A program made the translations under genes and the position numbers. Positions 24,240-32,928 of a stretch of 64,000 bases of DNA are shown one piece after another. The notes under the pieces are model-generated. The model saw only the letters and a list, made by a program, of their open reading frames with translations, made no database searches and had not been told where the DNA came from. Numbering within the stretch: position 1 is the stretch's first letter; each line of letters starts with the position of its first letter. The stretch is from Streptomyces sp. NBC_00358 (GTDB lineage: Bacteria > Actinomycetota > Actinomycetes > Streptomycetales > Streptomycetaceae), in assembly GCF_036099295.1 (NCBI RefSeq), contig NZ_CP107976.1, forward strand, positions 8,432,001 through 8,496,000, read 5' to 3'.

Positions 24240-24259
24240 CGTCTACACAACTGTAGACG
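24240..24259. promoter_or_regulatory. Perfect inverted repeat upstream of PAP2
   Basis: CGTCTACA-CAAC-TGTAGACG, a perfect 8-bp-arm palindrome. A further half-site (TGTAGATCG) lies at 24292-24300. TACA...TGTA arms resemble BlaI/MecI-family operators, though the spacing here is 4 nt. It is ~130 bp upstream of PAP2 and 75 bp upstream of the leader ORF. No such regulator gene lies nearby. Confidence 0.6.
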
Positions 24260-24505
24260 ATCGGGAGCCGGAATCGTTCCCGGCCGCCCGATGTAGATCG
24301 TTCCCCTTTCCAGGCTCCTGGGCATCGCGACTGCGCCGCACGCCGGAGGCCGTGGCCGTCCCGCGTGGTGGAGACGGCGGCTGTCCCGCGTGGTGGAGAC
24401 GGTGGCCGCGCCGCACGGTGAAGGCCGCCGCCCCGCGGGGCTCGCCCCAAGCCGCCCGGCGCGATGGCGTACCCTGCGTGTTACGTATAACCCTGGAGAG
24501 GTCCG

Positions 24506-24898
24506 ATGAGACGCATCGCCCTGGTCACCCTCGTCGTCGACGACTACGACGAGGCCATCCGCCACTACACCGAAGCCCTCGGCTTCCGCCTCGTCGAGGA
24601 CACCCCGAGGTCCGACGGTTCCCGCTGGGTCGTCGTCGAGCCGGGCTCGGACGGTGGCGGGAGCGGGCTGCTGCTGGCCCGGGCCAAGAACGAGGCGCAG
24701 CGCGGCCGGGTCGGCGACCAGACCGGCGGGCGCGTCGGCTTCTTCCTGCACACCGACGACTTCGCCCGCGACCACGCCCGGATGCGCGCGGCGGGCGTGA
24801 CCTTCCTGGAGGAGCCGCGCCACGAGCCGTACGGCTCCGTCGCCGTCTTCCAGGATCTGTACGGCAACCGCTGGGACCTGCTCCAGCCCGCCGGCTGA
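24506..24898 (+). CDS. VOC family protein (glyoxalase/bleomycin-resistance fold)
   Basis: 130 aa, two betaalphabetabetabeta modules. The first is RRIALVTLVVDDYDEAIRHY, then LGFRLVEDTPRSDGSRWVVV. The second is GRVGFFLHTDDFARDHARMR, ending YGSVAVFQDLYGNRWDLLQP. The metal-site Glu/His pattern fits VOC metalloenzymes, but substrate is not predictable. The ATG at 24506 follows GGAGAGG. It is 98 bp upstream of add on the same strand. Confidence 0.88.
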   Translation: MRRIALVTLVVDDYDEAIRHYTEALGFRLVEDTPRSDGSRWVVVEPGSDGGGSGLLLARAKNEAQRGRVGDQTGGRVGFFLHTDDFARDHARMRAAGVTFLEEPRHEPYGSVAVFQDLYGNRWDLLQPAG

Positions 24899-24996
24899 CC
24901 GGACCTCCCGCACATCGTCGTGCCCTTCCGCGCCTCATCGCGCCGCACCGCATCGCACCGTCCTGACCCGAACCGACCTGCCGAGGAACACCGCAC

Positions 24997-26061
24997 ATGA
25001 CCGCGCCCCGCATCGACATCGACACGATCCGCCGCCTGCCCAAGGCGGTCCTGCACGACCACCTCGACGGCGGTCTGCGCCCGGCCACCCTGGTCGAGCT
25101 CGCGGAGAAGGTCGGCCACACCCTGCCCACCACGGACCCGCAGGCGCTGGCCGACTGGTACTACGAGGCCGCCAACTCCGGTGACCTGGTGCGCTACATA
25201 GCCACCTTCGAGCACACCCTCGCCGTGATGCAGTCCCGCGAGGGCCTGCTCCGCACGGCCGAGGAGTACGTCCTCGACCTCGCCGAGGACGGTGTCGTCT
25301 ACGGCGAGGTGCGGTACGCGCCCGAGCTCATGGTGAACGGCGGACTCACCCTGCCCGAGGTCGTCGGGGCCGTGCAGGAGGGTCTCGCCGCGGGCATGGC
25401 CAAGGCGGCCGCCGCGGGCACCCCGGTGCGGGTCGGCACGCTGCTGTGCGGCATGCGGATGTTCGACCGGACCCGGGAGATCGCCGACCTCGCGGTGGCG
25501 TTCCGGGACGCCGGTGTCCTCGGCTTCGACATCGCGGGCGCCGAGGACGGCTTCCCGCCCGCCGACCACCTCGCGGCCTTCGAGCACCTGCGGCGCGAGA
25601 GCGTCCCGTTCACCATCCACGCCGGCGAGGCCCACGGGCTGCCCAGCATCCACCAGGCCCTCCAGGTCTGCGGCGCCCAGCGCATCGGCCACGGCGTCCG
25701 CATCACCGAGGACATCGTGGACGGCAAGCTCGGCCGTCTCGCCGGCTGGGTCCGCGACCGCCGGATCGCCCTGGAGATGTGCCCGACCTCCAACCTCCAG
25801 ACCGGCGCGGCCGACTCCATCGCCGAGCACCCCATCACCGCCCTGCGCGACCTGGGCTTCCGCGTCACCCTCAACACCGACAACCGCCTGGTGTCGGGGA
25901 CGACGATGACCCGCGAGATGTCGCTGCTCGTCGAGGAGGCGGGCTGGGGGATCGAGGACCTGCGCACCGTCACGGTGAACGCGGTGAAGAGCGCGTTCAT
26001 CCCCTACGACGAGCGCAAGGCCCTCATCGAGGACGTCGTGCTCCCCGGTTACGCCTGCTGA
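24997..26061 (+). CDS. add: Adenosine deaminase
   Basis: 354 aa. It deaminates adenosine and deoxyadenosine to inosine in purine salvage. Zinc-site motifs appear in order: LHDHLDGGLRP (first His pair), FTIHAGEAHG (His and catalytic Glu), QRIGHGVRI, and LNTDNRLVSGT where many family members have TDDP. Length fits actinobacterial Add. The ATG at 24997 has CGAGGAA before it. Its 3' end overlaps the convergent DinB-like gene by 13 bp. Confidence 0.95.
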   Translation: MTAPRIDIDTIRRLPKAVLHDHLDGGLRPATLVELAEKVGHTLPTTDPQALADWYYEAANSGDLVRYIATFEHTLAVMQSREGLLRTAEEYVLDLAEDGVVYGEVRYAPELMVNGGLTLPEVVGAVQEGLAAGMAKAAAAGTPVRVGTLLCGMRMFDRTREIADLAVAFRDAGVLGFDIAGAEDGFPPADHLAAFEHLRRESVPFTIHAGEAHGLPSIHQALQVCGAQRIGHGVRITEDIVDGKLGRLAGWVRDRRIALEMCPTSNLQTGAADSIAEHPITALRDLGFRVTLNTDNRLVSGTTMTREMSLLVEEAGWGIEDLRTVTVNAVKSAFIPYDERKALIEDVVLPGYAC

Positions 26062-26558
26062 ACCAGTCCGCGTACGTAGGCGGCCTGTCCGACGTGCTGG
26101 AGATCGTCGGACAGGACGCTGACCAGGCGTACGCCCAGGGTGACCGGCGGGTCCCAGCGTTCGTCCACGACGCGCTCGAAGTCCTGGGCGGCCAGTCCGC
26201 CGAGGTACGCGAGGGTCCGTTCGTGCACGGCGTCGTAGTAGCCGAGCAGCAGGTCGCCCGACTCCACCCGGACCCGGGCGACCTTCGCGGACGTGTGTCC
26301 GTACCCGGTGTCGCGGCGCGGCAGGTCGAGCCCGAAGCGCTTGCCCCAGTCCTCGGTGAGCCAGACCTGCTCGGTTCCGGCGGCGTCCGCGACATGGTCG
26401 TCCTGGACGCGGGTGAGGTGCCAGACCAGCCAGGTGATCGAGTTGGCGGTCTCGTCGGGGCGGGCGTTGAGGTCGTCCGGCGGGAGGCCGTCGACGGTGG
26501 CGTGGACTTCTTCCCGGATGCGGCTGAATCCGTCGATGAGGATGTCCTTTGCAAGCAT
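26049..26558 (-). CDS. DinB/DUF664-family protein (mycothiol-transferase-like)
   Basis: 169 aa from ATG 26558; the longer frame (to 26702) has no RBS. It is a four-helix DinB-like bundle: ILIDGFSRIREEVHATVDGL, SITWLVWHLTRVQDDHVADA with the metal-ligand His, and DLQHVGQAAYVRGLV with the last His. Actinobacterial members of this fold are mycothiol S-transferases or related detoxification proteins. Exact activity is unknown. It is tail-to-tail with add, overlapping by 13 bp. Confidence 0.82.
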   Translation of the reverse strand: MLAKDILIDGFSRIREEVHATVDGLPPDDLNARPDETANSITWLVWHLTRVQDDHVADAAGTEQVWLTEDWGKRFGLDLPRRDTGYGHTSAKVARVRVESGDLLLGYYDAVHERTLAYLGGLAAQDFERVVDERWDPPVTLGVRLVSVLSDDLQHVGQAAYVRGLVQQA

Positions 26559-26739
26559 GGATCCACCATCGCGCATCGCGCCCGTCCCTGCGTGCGGAAC
26601 TCCGCGCGTTGGGCCCCCTGACACGTCCGCGACATCTGTCACGGCGACGCGCACTCGCCCGGACCGCCGCGTTCGGCGGTCGCTCGGCAGGGCTGCGTCC
26701 ACCGTCGGCCCGGCCGTCGGTCTCCGGGTCCGGGCGGAC

Positions 26740-27633
26740 TCAGACGCCTTCCCGGGAGGTGTCCAGGAGCATCATCAGCGCCTGGGCGGCCGGGCTCGTG
26801 GCCTCCGGTGGCGGGAGCATGGCGACGGTCTCGTACGACCCTTCGACGGGGCCCTTGAAGGGGAGCGCGGTGAGCGCGCGGGCCTCGCGCTTGAGACCGA
26901 AGTGGCGTGGCACGACCGCGATTCCGAGGCCCTCGTGGACGAGCTCCAGAAGGCTGTGGACGTCGTTGACCTCCAGGGTCACCGTCCGCTGCACGCCCGC
27001 CGCCGCGAACGCCGCGTCGGTGGTGCGCCGCGGACCCCAGTCGGGATGGAAGTCGACGAAGGCCTCCGCGCCCAGTTCCCCGGGCGTCACCACGGCGGCG
27101 GTCGCGAGACGGTGATCGGGGTGGCAGAGCACGGTCATCGGTTCGCTGGTCAGCGGGACCGACCGCAGATGCTCGGAGTCGGCCCGTGTCCGTACCGCGA
27201 AGGCCAGGTCGAGACGGCCCGCCGCGACCTCCTCCGCCAGCGCTTCGGAACCCGCCTGCCGCAGCCGGATCTCCACGTCCGGGTGGCGCCGCCGGAACGC
27301 GGCGAGCAGTTTGGCGCAGTGGACGCCCGCGATGCACTGTTCGGTGCCGAGGGAGAGAGTGCCGCGCAGTACGCCCTGCACCGCGGCCACCGCGTCGTGC
27401 GCCGAACGGACCTGGGCGAGGATCCGTTCCGCCTCGACGAACAGGGCGCGACCGGCCTCCGTGAGGGTGACCCGGCGGGTCGTACGGACGAACAGCGGCG
27501 CCCGGAGCTCCCGCTCCAGCGCGCGGATCGACGAGGACAGGCCCGACTGCGACACCATCAGCCGTTCGGCCGCCCGGGTGAAGTGCCGGTCCTCGGCGAC
27601 GGCGACGAAGTGCTGAAGATGGCGCAGTTCCAT
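26740..27633 (-). CDS. LysR-family transcriptional regulator
   Basis: 297 aa. The N-terminal HTH is classic (MELRHLQHFVAVAEDRHFTR, then AAERLMVSQSGLSSSIRALE). A LysR substrate-binding domain follows from ~90 with effector-site strands (GTLSLGTEQCIAG, later LEVNDVHSLLELVHEGLGIA). ATG 27633 begins the HTH; upstream codons in the same frame are not conserved. It is divergent from an aldo/keto reductase gene, with a LysR-type inverted repeat between them, so that gene is the likely target. Confidence 0.93.
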   Translation of the reverse strand: MELRHLQHFVAVAEDRHFTRAAERLMVSQSGLSSSIRALERELRAPLFVRTTRRVTLTEAGRALFVEAERILAQVRSAHDAVAAVQGVLRGTLSLGTEQCIAGVHCAKLLAAFRRRHPDVEIRLRQAGSEALAEEVAAGRLDLAFAVRTRADSEHLRSVPLTSEPMTVLCHPDHRLATAAVVTPGELGAEAFVDFHPDWGPRRTTDAAFAAAGVQRTVTLEVNDVHSLLELVHEGLGIAVVPRHFGLKREARALTALPFKGPVEGSYETVAMLPPPEATSPAAQALMMLLDTSREGV

Positions 27634-27674
27634 GGGGCACAAGCCTAAGGGCCGAGGTGAGGGCGTCGGCACCG

Positions 27675-27697
27675 ATTGAGAAGCGGGATCGCTCAAT
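27675..27697. promoter_or_regulatory. LysR-type operator in divergent promoter
   Basis: ATTGAG-N11-CTCAAT, a T-N11-A type dyad. It lies between the LysR gene (start 27633) and the aldo/keto reductase (start 27780). Confidence 0.65.
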
Positions 27698-27779
27698 GCC
27701 ATCCGATCCTCCCGTTGGACCGCTGCCCCTGGATCGAGCGACAGTGGAGATCTGATTCCCCTGCCCCCAGGAGTACGCG

Positions 27780-28772
27780 TTGTACACCCCGCATCCCGAC
27801 CGCTACGCGGACATGCCCTACCGGCGCACCGGACGCAGCGGCCTGAAGCTCCCCGCGCTGTCGCTCGGTCTGTGGCACAACTTCGGCCCCGACCGGCCCG
27901 TGGACGTCCAGCGCGCGATCCTGCGCCGCGCCTTCGACCTCGGCGTCACGCACTTCGACCTGGCGAACAACTACGGCCCGCCGCCCGGCGCCGCCGAGTC
28001 CGCCCTCGGCGACGCCCTCAAGGCCGACTTCGCGCACCACCGCGACGAGCTGATCGTCTCGACCAAGGCCGGATACCTGATGTGGCCGGGCCCGTACGGC
28101 GAGTGGGGCTCGCGCAAGTACCTGCTGTCCTCGCTCGACCAGAGCCTCGGCCGGACGGGCCTCGACTACGTCGACATCTTCTACTCGCACCGCCCCGACC
28201 CGGAGACTCCGCTGGAGGAGACGATGGGTGCCCTGCACTCCGCCGTCCAGCAGGGCAAGGCGCTGTACGTCGGCGTCTCGAACTACTCGGCGGAGCAGAC
28301 CCGCGAGGCCGCCCGGATCCTGGCCGAGCTGGGAACCCCGTTGCTGATCCACCAGCCGCGCTACTCGATGCTCGACCGCCGCCCGGAGGAGGAGGGACTG
28401 CTGGACGCGCTCGACGAGCTCCAGGTGGGTTCCATCGCGTACTCGCCGCTGGAGCAGGGCCTGCTCACCGGCCGCTACCTCGACGGCATCCCGGAGGACT
28501 CGCGGGCCGCGAGCGACAGCCCGTTCCTGAGCGCGGACAAGGTCACCGAGGACCTCGTGGCCCGGCTGCGGACCCTCGACGACATCGCCAAGTCCCGCGG
28601 CCAGTCGCTGGCCCAGCTCGCCCTCGCCTGGGTCCTGCGCGGCGGCAGGGTGACCTCCGCCCTGATCGGCGCGAGCAGCCCGCGGCAGCTGGAGGACAGC
28701 GTGGCGGCCATCGGGAACCTGGAGTTCACCGAGGACGAGCTCGCCGGGATCGACGCCGTGGTCAGCGTGTAG
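27780..28772 (+). CDS. Aldo/keto reductase (glyceraldehyde-3-phosphate reductase / Kv-beta-like)
   Basis: 330 aa from a TTG at 27780 with AGGAG 6 nt before it. Tetrad residues are visible: HFDLANNYGPPPG (Asp, Tyr), STKAGYLMW (Lys) and FYSHRPDP (His). The cofactor end is ALIGASSPRQLEDSVAAI. The PPPGAAE loop and SRKYL region match YghZ-type L-glyceraldehyde 3-phosphate reductases, which detoxify methylglyoxal-like aldehydes. Probably controlled by the divergent LysR regulator. Confidence 0.9.
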   Translation: MYTPHPDRYADMPYRRTGRSGLKLPALSLGLWHNFGPDRPVDVQRAILRRAFDLGVTHFDLANNYGPPPGAAESALGDALKADFAHHRDELIVSTKAGYLMWPGPYGEWGSRKYLLSSLDQSLGRTGLDYVDIFYSHRPDPETPLEETMGALHSAVQQGKALYVGVSNYSAEQTREAARILAELGTPLLIHQPRYSMLDRRPEEEGLLDALDELQVGSIAYSPLEQGLLTGRYLDGIPEDSRAASDSPFLSADKVTEDLVARLRTLDDIAKSRGQSLAQLALAWVLRGGRVTSALIGASSPRQLEDSVAAIGNLEFTEDELAGIDAVVSV

Positions 28773-28844
28773 GACCGCAAGGTCGAGGAGCGGGACCTAC
28801 CGCGGCCGGGTGGGCCGTCGGGCGCTCACCGGGTCCCTGAGGCG

Positions 28845-28874
28845 GCCGCCCGCCTCGGGGACCCCGCGGGCGGC
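28845..28874. terminator. Hairpin between convergent genes
   Basis: GCCGCCCGC (28845-28853) pairs with GCGGGCGGC (28866-28874) around a 12-nt loop, between the aldo/keto reductase and DUF1905 genes. Confidence 0.6.
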
Positions 28875-28972
28875 GGCCCTCCGACCGCCCGTGCCGCGGG
28901 CGTGCCGACCGCGCGGGCCTTGTCCCGGTGCGGACGTCCACCCCGATGAGGTCTCCGCCGCCCCGTCGGCCG

Positions 28973-29260
28973 TCACCCGGTGATCCGCTCCTCCAGGCGT
29001 ACGGTCACCGTGTCGCCCTCCTCCTTCCCGATCGCCTTGCGCACGTCGGCCTTGACCGGCAGCTTGTGGGTGCCGTCGCCGAGTGCCATGAAGGAGCTGC
29101 GGAAGGCGTGGCCGTCGATCGTGCCGCTGACCTTGACCAGTCCCCGGGTTCCGAAGAACGCGACGGACTCGGGCCAGACCACGTACGTCCAGCCGCCCGT
29201 CTCGGGGCTCTTGCGCAGCACCGCGGTGAATTCCGTGTCGAGCCTGCTCGCCGTGCTCAT
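28973..29260 (-). CDS. DUF1905-family protein
   Basis: 95 aa, a single beta-barrel-like domain: FTAVLRKSPETGGWTYVVWP, VKVSGTIDGHAFRSSFMALG, THKLPVKADVRKAIGKEEGD, TVTVRLEERI. This order and the HKLPV..R.A.G...GD motif are typical of DUF1905. Function is unknown. It is monocistronic, 107 bp from the NTF2-like gene on the same strand. Confidence 0.85.
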   Translation of the reverse strand: MSTASRLDTEFTAVLRKSPETGGWTYVVWPESVAFFGTRGLVKVSGTIDGHAFRSSFMALGDGTHKLPVKADVRKAIGKEEGDTVTVRLEERITG

Positions 29261-29367
29261 GTGGTCCTCCCGGCCCGGTGTCGTCCTGCGATGGTCTTCC
29301 TCTTCAAGAGACCACCGGGAGCGGAAAAACTCATCGCGGGAGGCCGGGAGGCCTGCCGCGGCCCGGC

Positions 29368-29745
29368 TCAGGCCGGGACGCGGTCCAGGAAACCGTGCAC
29401 GCTCCGGATCCGGCCCTCGCCGTCCAGGACGATCACGTCGAATCCGGCGACGGGCGCCGAGCCGTCCGACTCGTCGACGAGCTCCCAGCCGAAGCGGGCC
29501 GTGTCGTGATGGCCGTCGACCTCACCCAGCGGACGGAAGGTGAAACCCGGGAACCGCTCGTGTGCCGCGGTGATCACGGCCGCGATCTGCTCGTGCCCGC
29601 GGACGTCGGCGAGCGGGTCGGTGTACCTTCCGTCCGCGGTCCAGGCGGCGGCCACCGCTTTCGCCAGCGTGTCGCCTCCGCCCGCGTTCCAGGCCTCGAA
29701 GTACCGGGTGACCGCGGTCTCGTGACGTTCGGTGTTCGCGGACAT
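29368..29745 (-). CDS. NTF2-like / SnoaL-family protein
   Basis: 125 aa from ATG 29745 with GGAGG 11 nt upstream. A cone-shaped NTF2 fold is read as AVTRYFEAWNAGGGDTLAKA, DGRYTDPLADVRGHEQIAAV, then FPGFTFRPLGEVDGHHDTAR and a last strand FDVIVLDGEGRIRSVHGFLD. Members range from polyketide cyclases to uncharacterised stress proteins, and no catalytic assignment is possible. Confidence 0.8.
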   Translation of the reverse strand: MSANTERHETAVTRYFEAWNAGGGDTLAKAVAAAWTADGRYTDPLADVRGHEQIAAVITAAHERFPGFTFRPLGEVDGHHDTARFGWELVDESDGSAPVAGFDVIVLDGEGRIRSVHGFLDRVPA

Positions 29746-30100
29746 GATGAACCAGCCTCCATCGGGGGACGTATCCATGGTCGGGATCCGCGTCCGGGGC
29801 CGTCGTGCCGCTCCGGGACGCGGTACGACCACAGTGGCGGGCGGCGCTCGTGGCGTCGATTACCTCGCGGGTCATGCCGTGGGCTCGGGCCGGAATGCCG
29901 TCGATGCCGTTTCGGCCAAACCCGGCGGTGAATATGCCAAGAGACTGGCTGGAATCACATGGTGACAGTGTGTCAGTAGTGACGATACTCAATCAGTAGG
30001 GCAATTCAGCCACGCCCGCGCACCAGCACGGTGCACCGCACACGAGCCGCAGGGAAAGTGAGGCCGGACCGGCGACGAGCGACGCCAATGGGGGAAGATC

Positions 30101-30511
30101 GTGCACGACGAATTCCTGTGCCATGTCACCGCGTACGGAATATGTGGCGGTCAGCGCGTCGGCGTACCCCTGGGCACCTATCGCGCGCCGACCCTCGCAC
30201 TGGCCCTGTGGTGGATGCGGGACCGGGCGGCCTGGATGGCCGAACGGCTCGATCCGCAGCCGGAGGACCCGACTTTTCCGCCCAACTCCATCGCCCCGGT
30301 GGGGGAGAGCGTCCCCGACGTCCCGACGATGCTGCGCGCCTGGTGCGGTGACTCCGAGCAACAGGAGCTGGTCGCCGAGGAGTTGGCCGCCGGCAAGCTC
30401 GTCCGCGTATCGACCAACGACGACACCACGGAATACGAACTGCTCGCGGAATCGGTGGACGCGCTGCGTATGCACCGCACCGCCGCGGTGCTCGGCATCT
30501 CCGCCGCCTGA
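30101..30511 (+). CDS. Hypothetical protein upstream of the FHA-ABC gene
   Basis: 136 aa from GTG 30101 (GGGGGAAG upstream). I do not recognise the family. It starts MHDEFLCHVTAYGICGGQRV, has two Trp-rich helices (ALALWWMRDRAAWMAERLD), and ends with a helical region (DALRMHRTAAVLGISAA). No transmembrane segment or metal site is clear. It lies 68 bp upstream of the FHA-ABC transporter on the same strand, but that gene has its own promoter. Confidence 0.6.
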   Translation: MHDEFLCHVTAYGICGGQRVGVPLGTYRAPTLALALWWMRDRAAWMAERLDPQPEDPTFPPNSIAPVGESVPDVPTMLRAWCGDSEQQELVAEELAAGKLVRVSTNDDTTEYELLAESVDALRMHRTAAVLGISAA

Positions 30512-30567
30512 CCGTTCGCGAGGCCGGGCCGCACCGCGCAGATCAGGCGCACATGTGGGCGAATCGT

Positions 30568-30573
30568 TAGAAT
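30568..30573 (+). promoter_or_regulatory. -10 element (TAGAAT) for a probable leaderless transcript
   Basis: TAGAAT lies 6 nt before the ATG of the FHA-ABC gene at 30580, so transcription would start at or next to the A of the start codon. No Shine-Dalgarno is present. Confidence 0.45.
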
Positions 30574-30579
30574 TCTGAC

Positions 30580-32922
30580 ATGGCAGACAGGCCCGTCGCG
30601 GCGACTGCACCCGAGCTCGTCCTCGAAACCGAGGCGGGCTCGACGGTGATGAGTCCGGATCACGATTACCACGTCGGGCGTGATCCGCTGTGCGACGTCG
30701 TCATCGACGACGTCCGGGTCTCCTGGCACCACGCCGTGCTGCGGCCCCAGGCCGATCACTGGACGCTGGAGGACGAGAACAGCACGAACGGCACGTACGC
30801 CGACGGCCGGCGCGTCCACGAGTGGGGCGTGGGACCCGGCAGCGTGATCCGCTTCGGAAGTCCCGCCGACGGCCCGCGCGCGGTCCTCGTCCGACGCCCG
30901 CCACCCGCCGCGGAGCGCCCCTCGTCCGTCTCCATGCCCGCCGCCACCGGCACCTTCCGGCAGCCCACCACCGTACGTCCGCTGCCCTCCCGCACCGTGC
31001 GCATCGGCCGCGGCGCCGACAACGATCTCGTCATCGACGACCTGATCGTCTCCCGCAACCACGCCGAACTGCTGGCCCGTCCCGACGGCACGTACGAGAT
31101 CGTCGACATCGGCAGCCACAACGGCACGTTCCTCAACGGCCAGCCGGTCGAGCGCGCCCCGGTCACGCCGGGTGACATCGTCGGTATCGGACACTCGGCG
31201 TTCTGCCTCGTCGGCGACCAGTTGCAGGAGTACGTCGACAGCGGCGAGGTCTCCCTCGACGTGCAGGACCTCGTCGTCGAGGTGGACAAGGGCCGCAAGA
31301 CACTCCTCGACCAGGTGTCCTTTCCCGTCGGCGAGAAATGTCTGCTCGCCGTCGTCGGCCCGAGCGGCGCCGGGAAGTCGACGCTCCTGAACGCGCTCAC
31401 CGGACAGCGGCCCGCCGACCACGGCACCGTGCTCTACGACGGCCGTGACCTCTACCGCGACTACGCCGAACTGCGCCAGCGCATCGGACTCGTCCCGCAG
31501 GACGACATCCTGCACGCCCAGCTGACCGTCCGCCGCGCGCTCACGTACGCCGCCGAACTGCGCTTCCCGCAGGACACGGCCAAGGAGGAGCGCCGGGCGC
31601 GGGTCGACGAGGTGATCGGCGAACTCGGCCTGGTACAGCGCGCCGACCAGCCCATCCACAGTCTGTCGGGCGGCCAGCGCAAGCGGGTGAGCGTCGCCCT
31701 GGAGCTGCTGACCAAGCCGTCCCTGCTCTTCCTCGACGAACCGACCTCCGGACTCGACCCGGGCATGGACCGCTCGGTGATGCACATGCTGCGCGGCCTC
31801 GCCGACGACGGCCGTACCGTCATCGTGGTCACCCACAGCGTGCTCAGCCTGGACGTCTGCGACCGGCTCCTGGTCCTCGCCCCCGGCGGCAAGGTCGCCT
31901 ACTACGGGCCGCCCGACGACACCCTGGCCTTCTTCGGCTACCGGCAGTGGCCGGAGGCGTTCGAAGCCTTCGAGCGCGACACGGACCGGGACTGGGCGGG
32001 GGAGTACAGGGACTCGCCGTTCCACGGCCAGTACATCGACAGGTCGACCTCGCAGCCGAGACTGCCCGACGCGGCCACCGGAGCGCTCGTCGGCCCGCCG
32101 CCCAAGGCCCAGAGCTGGGGCTCCCAGCTCCGCACCCTGGTCCGCCGCTACGCGGCCGCGCTCGGCGCCGACCGGACCTTCCTCGCCATCATGATCGCCC
32201 TGCCGTTCGTGATGGGCGCGATGGCGCGGGCGCTGGCCGGCGGCAAGCTGACCCGGGACACCGCGATGAACGCGCTGCTCATCCTGTGCGTCGGCGGCGT
32301 GCTGACCGGCGCGGCCAACGCGGTGCGCGAACTGGTCAAGGAACGGACCATCTACCAGCGAGAACGGGCCGTCGGTCTGTCCAGATCGGCCTACCTGATG
32401 TCCAAGGTCGTCGTCCTCGGCGCCATCACCGTCCTCCAGGCCGTCGTGCTCACCCTGGTCGCCCTGTTCGGCGTCGACCTCAACGCCCCCGGCGGCGAAG
32501 GCGTTCTCATGCCACCGCTCGTCGAGATCACCCTGGCGGTGGCGCTGCTCGCCTTCACCGCGATGATGCTCGGCCTCCTGGTCTCCGCCGTGGTGCGCAA
32601 GGAGGAGGTGACGATGCCGCTGCTGGTGCTGCTGGCCATCGTCCAGGTGGTGTTCTGTGGCGCTCTGCTGAAGCTGAACGGAGTGCCCGGCATCGAGCAG
32701 TTGTCCTGGCTGGTGCCCTCCCGCTGGGCCCTGGGCGCGATGGCCGGGACCATCGGCCTCGCCAGGATCGTCCCGGGGGACCTGACCGGAGACCCGCTGT
32801 TCCGGCACTCGACCGGCGTCTGGCTGCTCAACATGGGCATGTTGATCGTGCTCTCCGTCGTCTTCGGCTGGCTGGTCGCCCGGCTGCTGCGGCGGCACGA
32901 GCCCGCGGTCATGCGGAAGTAG
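30580..32922 (+). CDS. FHA-FHA-ABC transporter fusion (ATPase plus ABC-2 permease)
   Basis: 780 aa. FHA domain 1 (about 12-95: YHVGRDPLCDVVIDDVRVSW, NSTNGTY) and FHA domain 2 (about 140-215: VRIGRGADNDLVIDDLIVSR, HNGTFLNG) both retain the phosphothreonine-binding R/S/N residues. An ABC ATPase (about 225-450) has Walker A GPSGAGKST near 260, signature LSGGQRKR near 361, Walker B LLFLDEPTSGLD near 381 and an H-loop VTHS. An ABC-2 permease with six helices (about 515-775) follows. It is an ABCG-like half-exporter gated by phosphoproteins. The downstream Ser/Thr kinase in the same operon is the likely regulator; cargo is unknown. Confidence 0.93.
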   Translation: MADRPVAATAPELVLETEAGSTVMSPDHDYHVGRDPLCDVVIDDVRVSWHHAVLRPQADHWTLEDENSTNGTYADGRRVHEWGVGPGSVIRFGSPADGPRAVLVRRPPPAAERPSSVSMPAATGTFRQPTTVRPLPSRTVRIGRGADNDLVIDDLIVSRNHAELLARPDGTYEIVDIGSHNGTFLNGQPVERAPVTPGDIVGIGHSAFCLVGDQLQEYVDSGEVSLDVQDLVVEVDKGRKTLLDQVSFPVGEKCLLAVVGPSGAGKSTLLNALTGQRPADHGTVLYDGRDLYRDYAELRQRIGLVPQDDILHAQLTVRRALTYAAELRFPQDTAKEERRARVDEVIGELGLVQRADQPIHSLSGGQRKRVSVALELLTKPSLLFLDEPTSGLDPGMDRSVMHMLRGLADDGRTVIVVTHSVLSLDVCDRLLVLAPGGKVAYYGPPDDTLAFFGYRQWPEAFEAFERDTDRDWAGEYRDSPFHGQYIDRSTSQPRLPDAATGALVGPPPKAQSWGSQLRTLVRRYAAALGADRTFLAIMIALPFVMGAMARALAGGKLTRDTAMNALLILCVGGVLTGAANAVRELVKERTIYQRERAVGLSRSAYLMSKVVVLGAITVLQAVVLTLVALFGVDLNAPGGEGVLMPPLVEITLAVALLAFTAMMLGLLVSAVVRKEEVTMPLLVLLAIVQVVFCGALLKLNGVPGIEQLSWLVPSRWALGAMAGTIGLARIVPGDLTGDPLFRHSTGVWLLNMGMLIVLSVVFGWLVARLLRRHEPAVMRK

Positions 32923-32928
32923 GCGCCG

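Noticed and set aside
24184..24480. Coding frame in the PAP2-VOC gap
   Set aside because: Composition is repetitive (repeated GTGGTGGAGACGG) and the frame runs into the VOC gene out of phase; no RBS or domain.
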